A stretch of DNA of 43,349 nt from Dehalococcoidia bacterium (GCA_029936155.1 JAPYUK010000002.1:77786-121134); one strand, 5' to 3'. Shown: positions 19,571 to 28,266, numbered from the stretch's first letter. Made by a program: numbers and translations. The notes: generated by a model not told the origin, from the sequence alone.

Positions 19571-20068
19571 ATGGCGCGAGCGATCTATCCCGGCACGTTT
19601 GATCCGGTGACAAAGGGTCATGTGGATATTGTCGAAAGAGCATCATGCAACCTCGATCACCTTACGGTCGGCGTCGTCGATGGTTCGCTAAAACGGACGA
19701 TGTTCGACATCGACGAGCGAATCGGAATGTTCAGTGAAGCGGTTGCGCACCTGTCCAATGTTTCAGTACAGCAATACACGGGTCTAACGGTCAACGCGGC
19801 TCGAGAGATCGGAGCCACTGTGATAGTTCGTGGCCTGCGAATCACGAGCGATTTTGAGTACGAGAGTGAAATGGCACTAATGAACCGCAGGATGGCTGAA
19901 GACATCGAAACAATTTGCCTCTTCAGCGCTCTGGAATACCAGATTCTGAGTTCATCAAGAGTGAAAGAAGTGGCAGCATTCGGCGCTGATGTGTCGAATC
20001 TTGTGCCACCGAACGTATGGAAGCCTCTGGTTAAGAGGCTCGAAGAACAAAAAGCAAGCAGCAAGTAA
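19571..20068 (+). CDS. coaD: Phosphopantetheine adenylyltransferase
   Basis: CoaD transfers AMP from ATP to 4'-phosphopantetheine, the penultimate step of coenzyme A synthesis. The nucleotidyltransferase signature YPGTFDPVTKGHVDIVERA (6-24), with the TxGH-type box, is intact. The segments TVIVRGLRITSDFEYESEMALMNR (about 85-108) and LSSSRVKEVAAFGADVSNLVP (about 125-145) are typical of the family. The 165 residues are the standard length. AGGGGG at 19558-19563 lies seven bases before the ATG. The rsmD-coaD pairing is common in bacteria. Confidence 0.96.
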   Translation: MARAIYPGTFDPVTKGHVDIVERASCNLDHLTVGVVDGSLKRTMFDIDERIGMFSEAVAHLSNVSVQQYTGLTVNAAREIGATVIVRGLRITSDFEYESEMALMNRRMAEDIETICLFSALEYQILSSSRVKEVAAFGADVSNLVPPNVWKPLVKRLEEQKASSK

Positions 20069-20099
20069 CAAGCGTAAGTCGACACGCATGGAGGCAGAA

Positions 20100-20693
20100 A
20101 TGACACTAATGTCGAAACTCGAAGACCTGGAAGCGATCATCGTCAAGGGTCGAGTACCCGGAACGGCACGAACACTCGTCAATCTCGAGAAGATCACAGC
20201 AGCGATCAACGAAATGAAGGGCGAAATGCCAACTCAGATGAGCGAAGCCGAAGGCGTTGTTCGTCAGAAAGACGCGATCATCAAGCAGGCTGAACTGGAA
20301 GCCCGCCGAATCCGCGCATATGCCGATGAAGAGGCAACAACCATTCGCCAGCTGGCCGAAGAGCAGTCGAACACGCTGCTTACCACTTCGCAAGAAGAGG
20401 CCCACAAGATGGTTCAAGACACTGAGATCACCCGAGTTGCGAACGAACAGGCAACCGAGATTGAGGCCGGGGCTCAGAAGAGCGCCGGTAAGTTGATCGA
20501 TGACGCCGAAACCCGTGTGAACGGTATTTTGAACAAGGCAGAGACTTCAGCCGACGCACGACGCAAGGGTGCCGATAACTACGCCCGAGAGGTGCTGTTT
20601 ACGCTGGAAGAGCGAGTTGCCGACACGCTGGGTCAGGTTCGAGGTGGTATAGATCTTCTCGATGCACGCCCAACTGCAAACGTCGCCGACTAG
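20100..20693 (+). CDS. Coiled-coil protein (ATP-synthase-b / DivIVA-like), unknown role
   Basis: I call a 197-residue protein from ATG 20100, which has GGAGG at 20090-20094 five bases before it; the longer frame upstream overlaps coaD and is not real. The sequence is rich in Ala, Glu, Gln and Arg and has a long heptad-like stretch (about 50-175: VVRQKDAIIKQAELEARRIRAYADEE and similar). That is the pattern of the F-type ATPase b subunit stalk or of DivIVA-like scaffold proteins, but no membrane segment is visible. Its place directly after coaD suggests a conserved operon partner. A cell-division or envelope scaffold is a guess. Confidence 0.8.
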   Translation: MTLMSKLEDLEAIIVKGRVPGTARTLVNLEKITAAINEMKGEMPTQMSEAEGVVRQKDAIIKQAELEARRIRAYADEEATTIRQLAEEQSNTLLTTSQEEAHKMVQDTEITRVANEQATEIEAGAQKSAGKLIDDAETRVNGILNKAETSADARRKGADNYAREVLFTLEERVADTLGQVRGGIDLLDARPTANVAD

Positions 20694-21081
20694 TACCGGT
20701 TCATAGTTCTAGCTCTAAGAATGTCCGCTTGCACTCACCGGATTGCTCGATCCTAGATTTTCGTGAAGATAATCTCCACGAAACGAAATAGAGGGATCTG
20801 GAGAGTATCGCGCGTTGCCTCAAGTTCGACAACTGGCAAGCGAGCCAGCAATAGAACCAATCACTCAGCCCTGTGCTTGCGCAGGTTCCACACTAGGGAC
20901 CAAGCAAGGCAGGGTTGTGTTGTTTGGGGTTGTATTAAAAACCGCGTAAGTCGCCGATGTGTCGCCCAGAATCCTGAATCAAGTTCAGGACGACATGGCC
21001 GTGGGCCTACGCATCCGCCGAAGGTCGCTTCGCTGCGGTCGGACGTGAGTAGGAGGGTGAAAGGCGGCCACCAACGCTTCT
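20694..21081. other. 388-base convergent intergenic region with repeats
   Basis: No gene was found between the convergent coiled-coil and dehydrogenase genes. A hairpin TTTCGTG (20759-20765) / CACGAAA (20777-20783), with partial internal pairing, may be a weak terminator for the + strand operon. A copy of the CTGAATCAAGTTCAG repeat lies at 20972-20990. A fragment resembling the right arm of the composite repeats (CGCTTCGCTGCGGTCG) lies near 21030-21045. The rest shows nothing I can name. Confidence 0.5.
20972..20990. repeat. CTGAATCAAGTTCAG hairpin repeat, copy A
   Basis: TCCTGAA (20972-20978) pairs with TTCAGGA (20984-20990) around the loop TCAAG, followed by CGAC. Copies B and C at 28267 and 33228 share the 15-base core and the loop. 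Here the stem carries C-G pairs where copy B has T-A pairs, so pairing is kept while sequence changes. Confidence 0.7.
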
Positions 21082-22233
21082 CTACGGGTGCAGGATCACC
21101 TTTGTATAGCCGTCCACCCGCTGGTCGAACTTTTCGTAGGCGGTTGGTGCTTCTTCTAGAGAGACTTCGTGTGAAACGACGAAACTTGGCTTTGCCCGTC
21201 CGCTGATGATGAGATCGCGGAGGTTTGCGTTGTACTGCTTCACGTTGCACTGGCCGGTACCAAGTCGGATGCCCTTTTCAAAGAGTTGGCCGAAGTTGAT
21301 CGACAGCGCGCCCTTCTTGGCTCGCTCATCAACTCCACCGGGATCAGAAGGTACGTAGAGTCCCGGAATTCCCAGGGCACCGGTTGGGGCGACGACGTCG
21401 ATCAACTGGTTCAAGACGATGTTGGGCACTTCGTCCTGCTTGCCTCCCACAGCCGACGATCCGGCAGCCGTCGCCTGGTAGCCGACGGCATCGATACCTT
21501 TGTCGACCCCAGAGCCGTCGAGATGCGACTTGATCTGCTCGACAGGATTTGCTTCGTCGTAGTTGATCGGTATAGCTCCGATTTCAGCTGCCTTGTCAAG
21601 TCGCTCTTGAACGTGATCAACGGCGAACACCTGCGACGCGCCACGCAAGATGGCACTGTATGAGGCCATCAGGCCAACGGGTCCACAGCCGAACACCGCA
21701 ACAGATTCGCCGGGAGTAACGCCAGCGAGTTCGGTGCCGTGGTAGCCGGTCGGGAAGATGTCGGCAAGCAGCGCAAAGTCAGCTTCGTGCTCTGTGCCTT
21801 CGGGTAGTAGAAGGCAGTTGAAATCGGCGAACGGAACCTGCATTAGTTCTGCCTGGCCGCCAACCCAGGGTCCCATCGACACGTAGCCGTATGCGCCGCC
21901 GGCAAAGCCGGGATTCACGGTTGTGCAGAATCCGGTGTAACCACCAAGGCAGTTCTTGCAGAATCCACAGGCGACGTTGAACGGCATTACTACGCGGTCG
22001 CCAACCTTGCGGTGTTTGACAGCGGCTCCAACTTCAACGATCACCCCCATATTTTCGTGTCCGAACACGATGCCCGGTTCGGCAGAGGTACGGCCTTCGT
22101 ACATGTGCAGGTCAGATCCGCAAATGCACGATGAGGTAATTTTGACGATAGCGTCGTTCGGGTGAAGGATCTGCGGATCGGCTACCGTTTCAACTGCAAC
22201 CTTAAATGGTTCTTTGTATACAACCGCTTTCAC
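21082..22233 (-). CDS. Zinc-dependent alcohol dehydrogenase (glutathione-independent formaldehyde dehydrogenase-like)
   Basis: This is a medium-chain dehydrogenase of 383 residues. Catalytic zinc ligands are visible as C38 in CICGSD and H59-E60 in GHENMG. The structural zinc lobe has C89, C92, C95 and C103 (ACGFCKNCLGGYTGFC). The Rossmann motif FGCGPVG lies around 179-185. The inserted segment between YQATAAGSSAVGGKQ and IPGLYVPSDPGGVDERAKKG is typical of the glutathione-independent formaldehyde dehydrogenase (FdhA) group rather than simple alcohol dehydrogenases. It probably oxidises formaldehyde or another short aldehyde or alcohol with NAD+. The start is ATG 22233. It stands alone on the - strand between a repeat region and pseudogenes. 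Confidence 0.85.
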   Translation of the reverse strand: MKAVVYKEPFKVAVETVADPQILHPNDAIVKITSSCICGSDLHMYEGRTSAEPGIVFGHENMGVIVEVGAAVKHRKVGDRVVMPFNVACGFCKNCLGGYTGFCTTVNPGFAGGAYGYVSMGPWVGGQAELMQVPFADFNCLLLPEGTEHEADFALLADIFPTGYHGTELAGVTPGESVAVFGCGPVGLMASYSAILRGASQVFAVDHVQERLDKAAEIGAIPINYDEANPVEQIKSHLDGSGVDKGIDAVGYQATAAGSSAVGGKQDEVPNIVLNQLIDVVAPTGALGIPGLYVPSDPGGVDERAKKGALSINFGQLFEKGIRLGTGQCNVKQYNANLRDLIISGRAKPSFVVSHEVSLEEAPTAYEKFDQRVDGYTKVILHP

Positions 22234-22369
22234 TGCTACGACTCCTGCTCGTGGTTGGCTCTGAATGTTCTGTACGTTCAGTCGGGCGTACTATCGCTCG
22301 ACTTTCGCAGTTTGTCCATAGAAGAAGCGGTGAAATGGACGAGTTCGTGGGCATAGGAGAAATGCAGGG

Positions 22370-22567
22370 TTAGACCCGAATGAACTTTTGCAGACGGTTG
22401 TTTTCGCCGACTTCGGCTATGTATATCGACTCTTCATCATCGATGAACCCGCCATGCGGGGAGTTCATGAAGTGCCCCGCACCCTCTCCATCCTCACCCC
22501 AACGTCCAATCAGTGTTCCATCGAGTGCTCGCAACTCTACCCCACCTGCTCCGACGATATGCATGAC
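22370..22567 (-). pseudogene. NHL-repeat (beta-propeller) protein, C-terminal remnant
   Basis: The encoded segment LRALDGTLIGRWGEDGEGAGHFMNSPHGGFIDDEESIYIAEVGENNRLQKFIRV is the last blade of an NHL-repeat propeller (pattern: W-G-G-x-G-x-F-x-x-P-H-G, then I-Y-I-A-E, then N-R-L-Q-K-F), here given only in outline positions 22373-22535. It has no start of its own and is fused in frame to the remains of a phosphotransferase. I read this as the end of a larger gene whose front part was lost in a deletion. Confidence 0.65.
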
Positions 22568-23138
22568 GCCTGAGCGAGCGATCTCAGCTACATCGCCGCT
22601 GAAAGCCCTCACGTTGAGCCAGGCCGCTTGAGCCAGCTCAACCAACGGGTCGACAGGACCTGCATACTCCCAGTCGATCAGGCCGGCTAGAATATCTTCG
22701 CGAGAGACGATGTTCCACGGTGCGAAATCACAGTGGCTGATTGCCTTTTGACCGTCGCCAAGCTTTCGCTCGAAAAGCGGGGGCCACTGGCATCGGTATC
22801 TGGCACATACGAGCTTGAGGCATGGTGTAGCTCGCGAAGCATTTTGCCGAGTGCTTCGATTCCGTTGATGCTCTATGCACGGGGGTTGATCACGTCGCCT
22901 TCGATGAAGCTCAGCGTCTCACGTCCGTCGTCAGCAAAACCAGTCCCGACGATGTTTGGCGCAGCTGTGAAGCCGCGTTTTCGAGATGGCGAAGGAGTGA
23001 GTGGACTGATGCGGCCCAAGATCCACTTTCCCTTACTACGACGTCGCCTTTACGATAAACGACCGAGCGTTCTTCACTGCTCAGCCATGCGCGTCGCATC
23101 GGTTCGCTCAGTGGAATTTCAGCTTCGTCGTGAGTCAT
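22568..23138 (-). pseudogene. Aminoglycoside-phosphotransferase-like gene, decayed
   Basis: From ATG 23138 the sequence gives an APH-type N-terminus (RAWLSSEERSVVYRKGDVVVRE). A missing G in the GCGG run near 22980 shifts the frame; the restored frame reads APNIVGTGFADDGRETLSFIEGDVINPRA. A TAG stop then occurs near 22876. Another shift near 22785 restores GDGQKAISHCDFAPWNIV, the catalytic HxDxxxxN box, and LIDWEYAGPVDP, the metal-binding DWE box. The C-terminus is lost at the junction with the NHL remnant. It begins 10 bases after an intact phosphotransferase gene and probably once shared its transcript. Confidence 0.7.
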
Positions 23139-23148
23139 AACTCGGCAC

Positions 23149-24102
23149 CTAGACCAGCCCTTCAGCCCAGTCGCCGCTCAGGACTGCTTCGAACATTTCG
23201 GCTGATTCGTCGTTCCAGCCGAAGCGGTTGACGAGATTAAGGCGGTAGATCAGTTCGAGGGTACTGAGACGGGCCGAAAGTGCATCGTCGCTCAGATCAC
23301 CCTGGCACAGATCGACGAATGGTTTCATGAGTTCGATATCGAGCGATTCGGCGTATACCGCTTCGAGCTGTTCGGGAACAAAGTTCCACGGGTATCGCCA
23401 GAAGCGCAGCAGCATGTCTAGCTCGTAGTCGGCGGGAGCGAGAGCCATTCGATCAAAGTCCAAAATACCAGCGAGCCCTCCCTCGTTATCCACAAGAATA
23501 TTTCCGAACCATAGATCACCGTGGCACAGCACTCGTGGCCGATCTTCAAGCGATTCAGCCCACAACGCAAATGCACCTTGCGACTGGGTAAGCACACGGC
23601 CCGGCACGATTGCATCGACAGCTCGTAGGGCGCGGTTGAACGACTGCCTGATATGCTGAGCCCAGTCTGTTGTATCGGCGTGCAGCATGCCCTCGTCGGG
23701 CTCGAACTGCTGCATATGCCCGAGCGCGGTTGCGAGTTGGCCTGTCAGGTTGCTTCTGGCTGGAGCGTCCAGACCCGGCCAAACGTTGTACCCGCCCGAA
23801 CCTTCGAGGCGATTGAGAATTACCCACGCCCTGCCCTCAAGCGCACCGGTTTCCAGAACGCGAGGAGTTGCGACTCCCGGTATTTCCAACTGGCTGACGG
23901 CGAGTTCGTGGCTGAATCGCTCGGAGCGTCCCACTTCGGGGTCGATCTTGATGACGGTTTCGTTGCCAATGAATACCCACGTGCCGTAGCCGAAGCCGTA
24001 GTCGACGTTGCTGCCAAGTTTGTTGGCGGCCCATTCACGCACGCGACCGAGCGCGGCGTGGTCGTCTTTTTCGTAGTTTCGAACCCAAGGATTAATGAGC
24101 AT
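23149..24102 (-). CDS. Phosphotransferase of the aminoglycoside phosphotransferase (APH) family
   Basis: This kinase-fold protein of about 317 residues from ATG 24102 (a TTG at 24114 is an alternative) has the catalytic box LCHGDLWFGNIL (H194, D196, N201) and the metal-binding DFD box (D215). A glycine-rich nucleotide-binding region precedes TVIKIDPEVG with the ATP-binding lysine. The family includes choline, homoserine and other small-molecule kinases as well as antibiotic kinases. Nothing here points to antibiotic resistance, and I do not assign a substrate. It is followed directly by a decayed relative of the same fold, so this locus once held two such kinases. Confidence 0.8.
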   Translation of the reverse strand: MLINPWVRNYEKDDHAALGRVREWAANKLGSNVDYGFGYGTWVFIGNETVIKIDPEVGRSERFSHELAVSQLEIPGVATPRVLETGALEGRAWVILNRLEGSGGYNVWPGLDAPARSNLTGQLATALGHMQQFEPDEGMLHADTTDWAQHIRQSFNRALRAVDAIVPGRVLTQSQGAFALWAESLEDRPRVLCHGDLWFGNILVDNEGGLAGILDFDRMALAPADYELDMLLRFWRYPWNFVPEQLEAVYAESLDIELMKPFVDLCQGDLSDDALSARLSTLELIYRLNLVNRFGWNDESAEMFEAVLSGDWAEGLV

Positions 24103-24167
24103 GGCGGGTGACAAGTGTAGTCGCGAGTTGGGTACGGTGGATGTTCAGGCTCGGCGAGCGACGCGCT

Positions 24168-24197
24168 GTCCCCTAGGCTAGCGCTAGCCTAGGGGAC
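24168..24197. repeat. Perfect 30-base palindrome
   Basis: GTCCCCTAGGCTAGC (24168-24182) is followed directly by its exact reverse complement GCTAGCCTAGGGGAC (24183-24197), with no spacer. It lies between the divergent phosphotransferase and polA genes. No T run follows on either strand, so it is not an ordinary terminator. It could be a binding site for a dimeric or tetrameric regulator, a recombination site, or a cruciform-forming element. Confidence 0.85.
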
Positions 24198-24290
24198 GCT
24201 TTCCAGATATTGCCCATGCGCGGCCTATCAGGTCGATCGAACCGTCGATTGTCGAGATCGGAAGCTTGGATCGAAGCTGTTCCTTTTTCT

Positions 24291-24316
24291 CTTCTCCCGC
24301 TGGGAGAGGGCTTAAG
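24291..24316. repeat. GGGAGAGGG-CTTAAG repeat, copy 1
   Basis: CTTCTCCCGCTGGGAGAG followed by GGCTTAAG forms a hairpin (CTCCC/GGGAG with flanking pairs) and recurs in longer form at 27340-27367. Both copies sit just upstream of a + strand gene, here before the polA promoter. Confidence 0.6.
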
Positions 24317-24340
24317 TCAAGCTGTCGCTAACGCTATAAT
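24312..24340 (+). promoter_or_regulatory. Probable sigma-70-type promoter of polA
   Basis: A perfect -10 hexamer TATAAT lies at 24335-24340, about 50 bases before the polA ATG. With 17 bases spacing the -35 would be TTAAGT at 24312-24317, a weak match that overlaps the end of the GGGAGAGGG-CTTAAG repeat. Transcription would start near 24347. Confidence 0.6.
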
Positions 24341-24388
24341 CCGCTCACATTCCGAGCAATTACAGATCAGGCCAGCCGACTTCCGCTT

Positions 24389-27250
24389 ATGACCACAACT
24401 CCTGCAAAAACTGACGACCAGCTGTTCCTTCTAATCGATGGGCACGCAATTGTGTTCAGGGCATGGTTCGCTATGCGGGATCATCTGATCACCGCTTCAG
24501 GTCAGAATACGACTGGTGCAAGCGGGTTTATGACGATGTTTTTGAAGACTATTCGTGAGCAGAATCCGACTCATATCGCGGTGACATTCGACACGAAAGC
24601 ACCGACGTTCCGCAAAGACATGTTTCCGGCATACAAGGCTCAGCGTCAGGAGGTCGACCCGGCTCTGCACGAGCAGATTCCGATCCTCAAAGAGATTCTC
24701 GAGCCGATGGGTGTGCCGGTTTTTGAGTACGATGGCTTCGAGGCTGACGATCTGATCGGAACACTGTCGAAACAGGCGGTTGATCAGGGCATTAAAACGC
24801 TGATCCTGACAGGCGACGCCGACCAATTGCAATTGGTCGATGATGACACGTCCCTGCTTATGTACACCGGCTTTGGCGATATGAAGACCTACAACCCTCA
24901 GGGAGTTGCAGACCGCTACGACGGGCTCGGGCCGGACTTCGTAGCCGAGATCAAAGCTCTCGAAGGTGACCCGTCCGACAACATTCCCGGCGTACCCGGA
25001 GTTGGCAAGAAATCGGCGCGCGCTGTGTTGAACAAGCTTGGCCATTTCGACTCCCTATATAGCCAGCTCGAAGAGGTCGAAAATATCGAAGGCTTGCGAG
25101 GCGCCAAGCGGACTATGAACCTGCTTGATGAGCACCGTGAGACGGCAGCGACCGCGTTGGTTCTTACGACGATCGTGCGTGATGTGCCGGTCGAATTCAG
25201 CGCCGACGATTCAAAATTCGGTGATTTCGATCGTGAAGCCGTTATCAAGATTTTGATGAACTATGAGTTGCGGCTGGTGGCGAATCGACTGCCGAAAGCC
25301 GCAAATGAGCCGGAAGTTGAAACTGTTCCGGGCTGGGAAGCTCCATCTGGAAGCACTTCAAATGGCCAGATGGACATGATGGGCGATCACGAGGCAGCGG
25401 CACTTGTCGAGCCAGAGCCGCCGAAGCCACTGGGCGACTACGAGATTGTGACCGACATGGCGGGTCTCAACTCGATGATCGAAAAACTGCGAGCCAGCGG
25501 TGAATTCGCCTTCGATACCGAAACGACAGGTCTCGACTCGATGATGTCGGATCTCGTCGGTCTCTCTTTCTCGATAAAATCTGAGCATGCGTGGTACGTC
25601 GCAGTGGGTCACAACGAAGGTGATCAGGTGCCGTTTGCAGAGGGGATCGCTGCACTCCGGCCACTATTTGAAGATGAGTCGATCGGGAAGACCGCCCACA
25701 ACGCCAACTTCGACATGATGGTGCTGGCCACCGCCGGGATCGAGCTAAAAAACCTGAGCTTCGACACGATGATCGCAGCCGCTCTGTGCGGTCGACGGGC
25801 GATCGGATTAAAGCAGCTTGCACTTGAGTTGTTCCAGGCCGAAATGACCGAGATCAAGACCTTGATTGGAGTCGGTAAAAAGCAGATAACAATGGCTGCT
25901 GTGTCGATCGACGCTGCGGGACCGTACGCTGCTGCCGACGCTGACTTCACGTGGCGGTTGAAAGAGCATTTCGAACCAGAAATCTATGTGCACGAAGCTC
26001 GATATGTGAACGAGCAAATCGAACTACCATTGGTACCCGTGATCATCGAAATGCAGCGAAACGGCATGATGATCGACAAGGCGGCGCTCGCCGAGATGTC
26101 GGAGCAGCTAGGCGCAGATGTCGAGCAGATCAAGCAGGCAGCAACTGCGGTGGTTGGTGGACGAGAGCTAAACCTTGCTTCTAACCGACAGGTTGCCGAT
26201 CTGTTGATCGACGAGTTGGGTGCACCCAAGACCCGAAAAACCAAGACCGGGTTTTCCATGGATGCGAACGCTCTTGAGAAAATCCGAGAGACCAGCGGGT
26301 TGGACGACCGGGTCTACCAGATCGCTGACGCGGTGATGAAATTTCGTGAATTGAGCAAGCTAAAGTCGACTTACGTCGATGCGCTTCCCCTGCTCGTAAA
26401 CCCCAAAACGTTGCGGGTGCACACGAGCTTCAATCAGGTTGGGTCGGCCACGGGTCGGCTTTCAAGTACCGATCCGAACGTGCAAAACATTCCGGTTCGA
26501 ACGGAGTTGGGCAGAAAAGTACGAAAAGCGTTTGTTGCCGATGCCGGGAACGGCTGGCAGTTCCTCGCAGCTGACTACTCACAGATCGAACTAAGGATTC
26601 TGGCGCACCTGTCGCAGGAACCGGGTTTGTTGGAGGCGTTCCATCAGGGCGAGGATATCCACGCGGCGACAGCCCGGGCGATGTATGGCGTTGTGGACGT
26701 ATCTGCTGATCAGCGGCGTATTGCCAAGATATTGAACTTCGGTGTGATCTACGGACTGGGACCTGTGGGAGTGGCGCGCCAAACCGATCTGACTCGGGCG
26801 CAGGGGCAGGAGTTTATCGATCTGTACTTCGGCAAGTACCCGGGAATTCGTGACTACATCGAGCAGGTAAAGCAGTTGGCTCGGGACACCGGTTATGCCG
26901 AGACGATCACGGGTCGGCGGCGTTATTTGCCCGACATCAACGCTGGTCATCCGGGGCATCGGGCTGCGGCTGAACGGGTGTCAGTGAACATGCCGATTCA
27001 GGGCACGGCGGCCGACGTTATCAAGATCGCAATGGTGAATATTTCTAACGAGATCAAGTTGCAGAAGATGCAGTCAAAGATGTCGATTCAGGTTCACGAC
27101 GAGCTGATTTTCGAGATCGCTCCCGGTGAGTTGATGGAGATGCAGATGATGGTCACCACCATGATGCCAGCAGCGATGGACCTGGCGGTGCCGCTGCTCG
27201 TGGAGGCGAAGACCGGTCCAACATGGGGCGACATGGACTCCGTTGGCTAG
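24389..27250 (+). CDS. polA: DNA polymerase I
   Basis: PolA fills gaps and removes RNA primers in replication and repair. All three domains are present in its 953 residues. The 5' nuclease domain spans about 1-300 with acidic clusters such as FDTKAPTFR and YDGFEADDLIGTL. The 3'-5' exonuclease domain has an intact DTETTG (D376, E378), so proofreading is likely kept. The polymerase domain has motif A DYSQIELRILAHLS (D729), motif B RRIAKILNFGVIYG and motif C VHDELIFE (D904). The Phe in NFG is the residue that discriminates against dideoxynucleotides in this family. A terminator-like hairpin follows 10 bases after the stop. Confidence 0.97.
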   Translation: MTTTPAKTDDQLFLLIDGHAIVFRAWFAMRDHLITASGQNTTGASGFMTMFLKTIREQNPTHIAVTFDTKAPTFRKDMFPAYKAQRQEVDPALHEQIPILKEILEPMGVPVFEYDGFEADDLIGTLSKQAVDQGIKTLILTGDADQLQLVDDDTSLLMYTGFGDMKTYNPQGVADRYDGLGPDFVAEIKALEGDPSDNIPGVPGVGKKSARAVLNKLGHFDSLYSQLEEVENIEGLRGAKRTMNLLDEHRETAATALVLTTIVRDVPVEFSADDSKFGDFDREAVIKILMNYELRLVANRLPKAANEPEVETVPGWEAPSGSTSNGQMDMMGDHEAAALVEPEPPKPLGDYEIVTDMAGLNSMIEKLRASGEFAFDTETTGLDSMMSDLVGLSFSIKSEHAWYVAVGHNEGDQVPFAEGIAALRPLFEDESIGKTAHNANFDMMVLATAGIELKNLSFDTMIAAALCGRRAIGLKQLALELFQAEMTEIKTLIGVGKKQITMAAVSIDAAGPYAAADADFTWRLKEHFEPEIYVHEARYVNEQIELPLVPVIIEMQRNGMMIDKAALAEMSEQLGADVEQIKQAATAVVGGRELNLASNRQVADLLIDELGAPKTRKTKTGFSMDANALEKIRETSGLDDRVYQIADAVMKFRELSKLKSTYVDALPLLVNPKTLRVHTSFNQVGSATGRLSSTDPNVQNIPVRTELGRKVRKAFVADAGNGWQFLAADYSQIELRILAHLSQEPGLLEAFHQGEDIHAATARAMYGVVDVSADQRRIAKILNFGVIYGLGPVGVARQTDLTRAQGQEFIDLYFGKYPGIRDYIEQVKQLARDTGYAETITGRRRYLPDINAGHPGHRAAAERVSVNMPIQGTAADVIKIAMVNISNEIKLQKMQSKMSIQVHDELIFEIAPGELMEMQMMVTTMMPAAMDLAVPLLVEAKTGPTWGDMDSVG

Positions 27251-27259
27251 GTGGAGACA

Positions 27260-27277
27260 GTGCCGACGGCACGTTTT
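27260..27277 (+). terminator. Terminator hairpin after polA (recurring sequence)
   Basis: GTGCC-GAC-GGCAC followed by GTTTTG forms a 5-bp stem with a 3-base loop and a short T run, ten bases after the polA stop. The same 19 bases occur at 41738-41756 on the - strand, where they follow cysM. A related hairpin without the T run follows tyrS at 3713. Confidence 0.65.
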
Positions 27278-27339
27278 GGAAACAATATTGGGTCGCCCCA
27301 CGAGTGATCGTTTGGTTGGCCCACTTCTCCCTCACCCAA

Positions 27340-27367
27340 CCCTCTCCGGCTGGGAGAGGGGCTTAAG
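27340..27367. repeat. GGGAGAGGG-CTTAAG repeat, copy 2
   Basis: CCCTCTCC pairs with GGAGAGGG around a short loop, followed by GCTTAAG. It shares GCTGGGAGAGGG and CTTAAG with the copy at 24291. It ends 14 bases before the mutM start, so it could affect mutM expression. Confidence 0.6.
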
Positions 27368-27381
27368 CTAGGATTGGCCGC

Positions 27382-28203
27382 ATGCCTGAACTGCCTGAAG
27401 TTGAATCGTTACGGCGTTACCTTGTTCGGGAAGGTGTGGTGGGTAGCGTTTTCGAGCGGGTGGATGTTGAGGAGAAACCGAGTCCTGATAAGGGCACGGG
27501 AGCGATAGCGGGGACTGAGTTGCTGCCGGGTCGCAGGGTGATGAGTCTCGAACGTCGAGGAAAGCAGATCGCGGTGGTGCTTGACGAGGGCGTGCTGGGT
27601 TTGCACATGGGGATGACGGGTCGCATCGACGTTCTCGCACCCGACGAACCCATACCTCGATTCACACGTGTCGAGTTTCATCTGAAGAACAGAGATAGCC
27701 ATTTTCGAATGGTGCTGGCCGATCCACGTCGCTGGGGCATGGTCCGGCGATTCGAGAGTCTTGAATCGATATTTTCAGGCTTGGGTCCAGATGCGCTCGA
27801 TCCAAATCTCACTGCTGAGCAATTCGCTGAGGCTGTCAGTAGGCGAACTTCGCCGATCAAACCTCTGCTGCTGGACCAGTCGCTGATAGCCGGGATTGGC
27901 AATATCTACGCTGACGAGGCGCTTCACCGGGTGAAGATTTCTCCTTCAAGACGGGCGAATCGGATATCGAGAAAACATCTGATTGCGTTGTCTGGTGCAA
28001 TTCGTGAGTCGCTTGAGCATGCGCTTGAGTTTATTCAAAGTCATCCAGACGAACAGGGCCGGCCATACATCGTCGATGCGCTGGATGATCGGATGAGGCT
28101 GGTCAGGCGGCCGGGGTCGTTCTGTCCGCGCTGCGAGATTCCTTTGCGAACTCTGAAGTTCGGGGGTCGTACGACCTACTTTTGCAGGAACTGCCAGCGG
28201 TAG
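27382..28203 (+). CDS. mutM: Formamidopyrimidine-DNA glycosylase
   Basis: MutM (Fpg) excises oxidised purines such as 8-oxoguanine and cuts the resulting abasic site. The N-terminal PELPEVE motif supplies the catalytic proline P2 and E3 after Met removal. The helix-two-turn-helix part with DQSLIAGIGNIYADE is conserved. The C-terminal zinc finger reads CPRCEIPL...YFCRNCQR with four cysteines. Length of 273 residues is standard. It lies 131 bases after polA on the same strand and may be co-regulated with it, although a terminator hairpin and a repeat separate them. Confidence 0.96.
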   Translation: MPELPEVESLRRYLVREGVVGSVFERVDVEEKPSPDKGTGAIAGTELLPGRRVMSLERRGKQIAVVLDEGVLGLHMGMTGRIDVLAPDEPIPRFTRVEFHLKNRDSHFRMVLADPRRWGMVRRFESLESIFSGLGPDALDPNLTAEQFAEAVSRRTSPIKPLLLDQSLIAGIGNIYADEALHRVKISPSRRANRISRKHLIALSGAIRESLEHALEFIQSHPDEQGRPYIVDALDDRMRLVRRPGSFCPRCEIPLRTLKFGGRTTYFCRNCQR

Positions 28204-28266
28204 GCGTGGGTGAACATTCTTCAGCAACGGGCAAGACAGCGATGAAAGCTGTGGCATGTGATCTGG

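Noticed and set aside
24168-24197. The 30-base palindrome as a rho-independent terminator
   Set aside because: No T run follows on either strand, and it lies between divergent genes where no terminator is needed.
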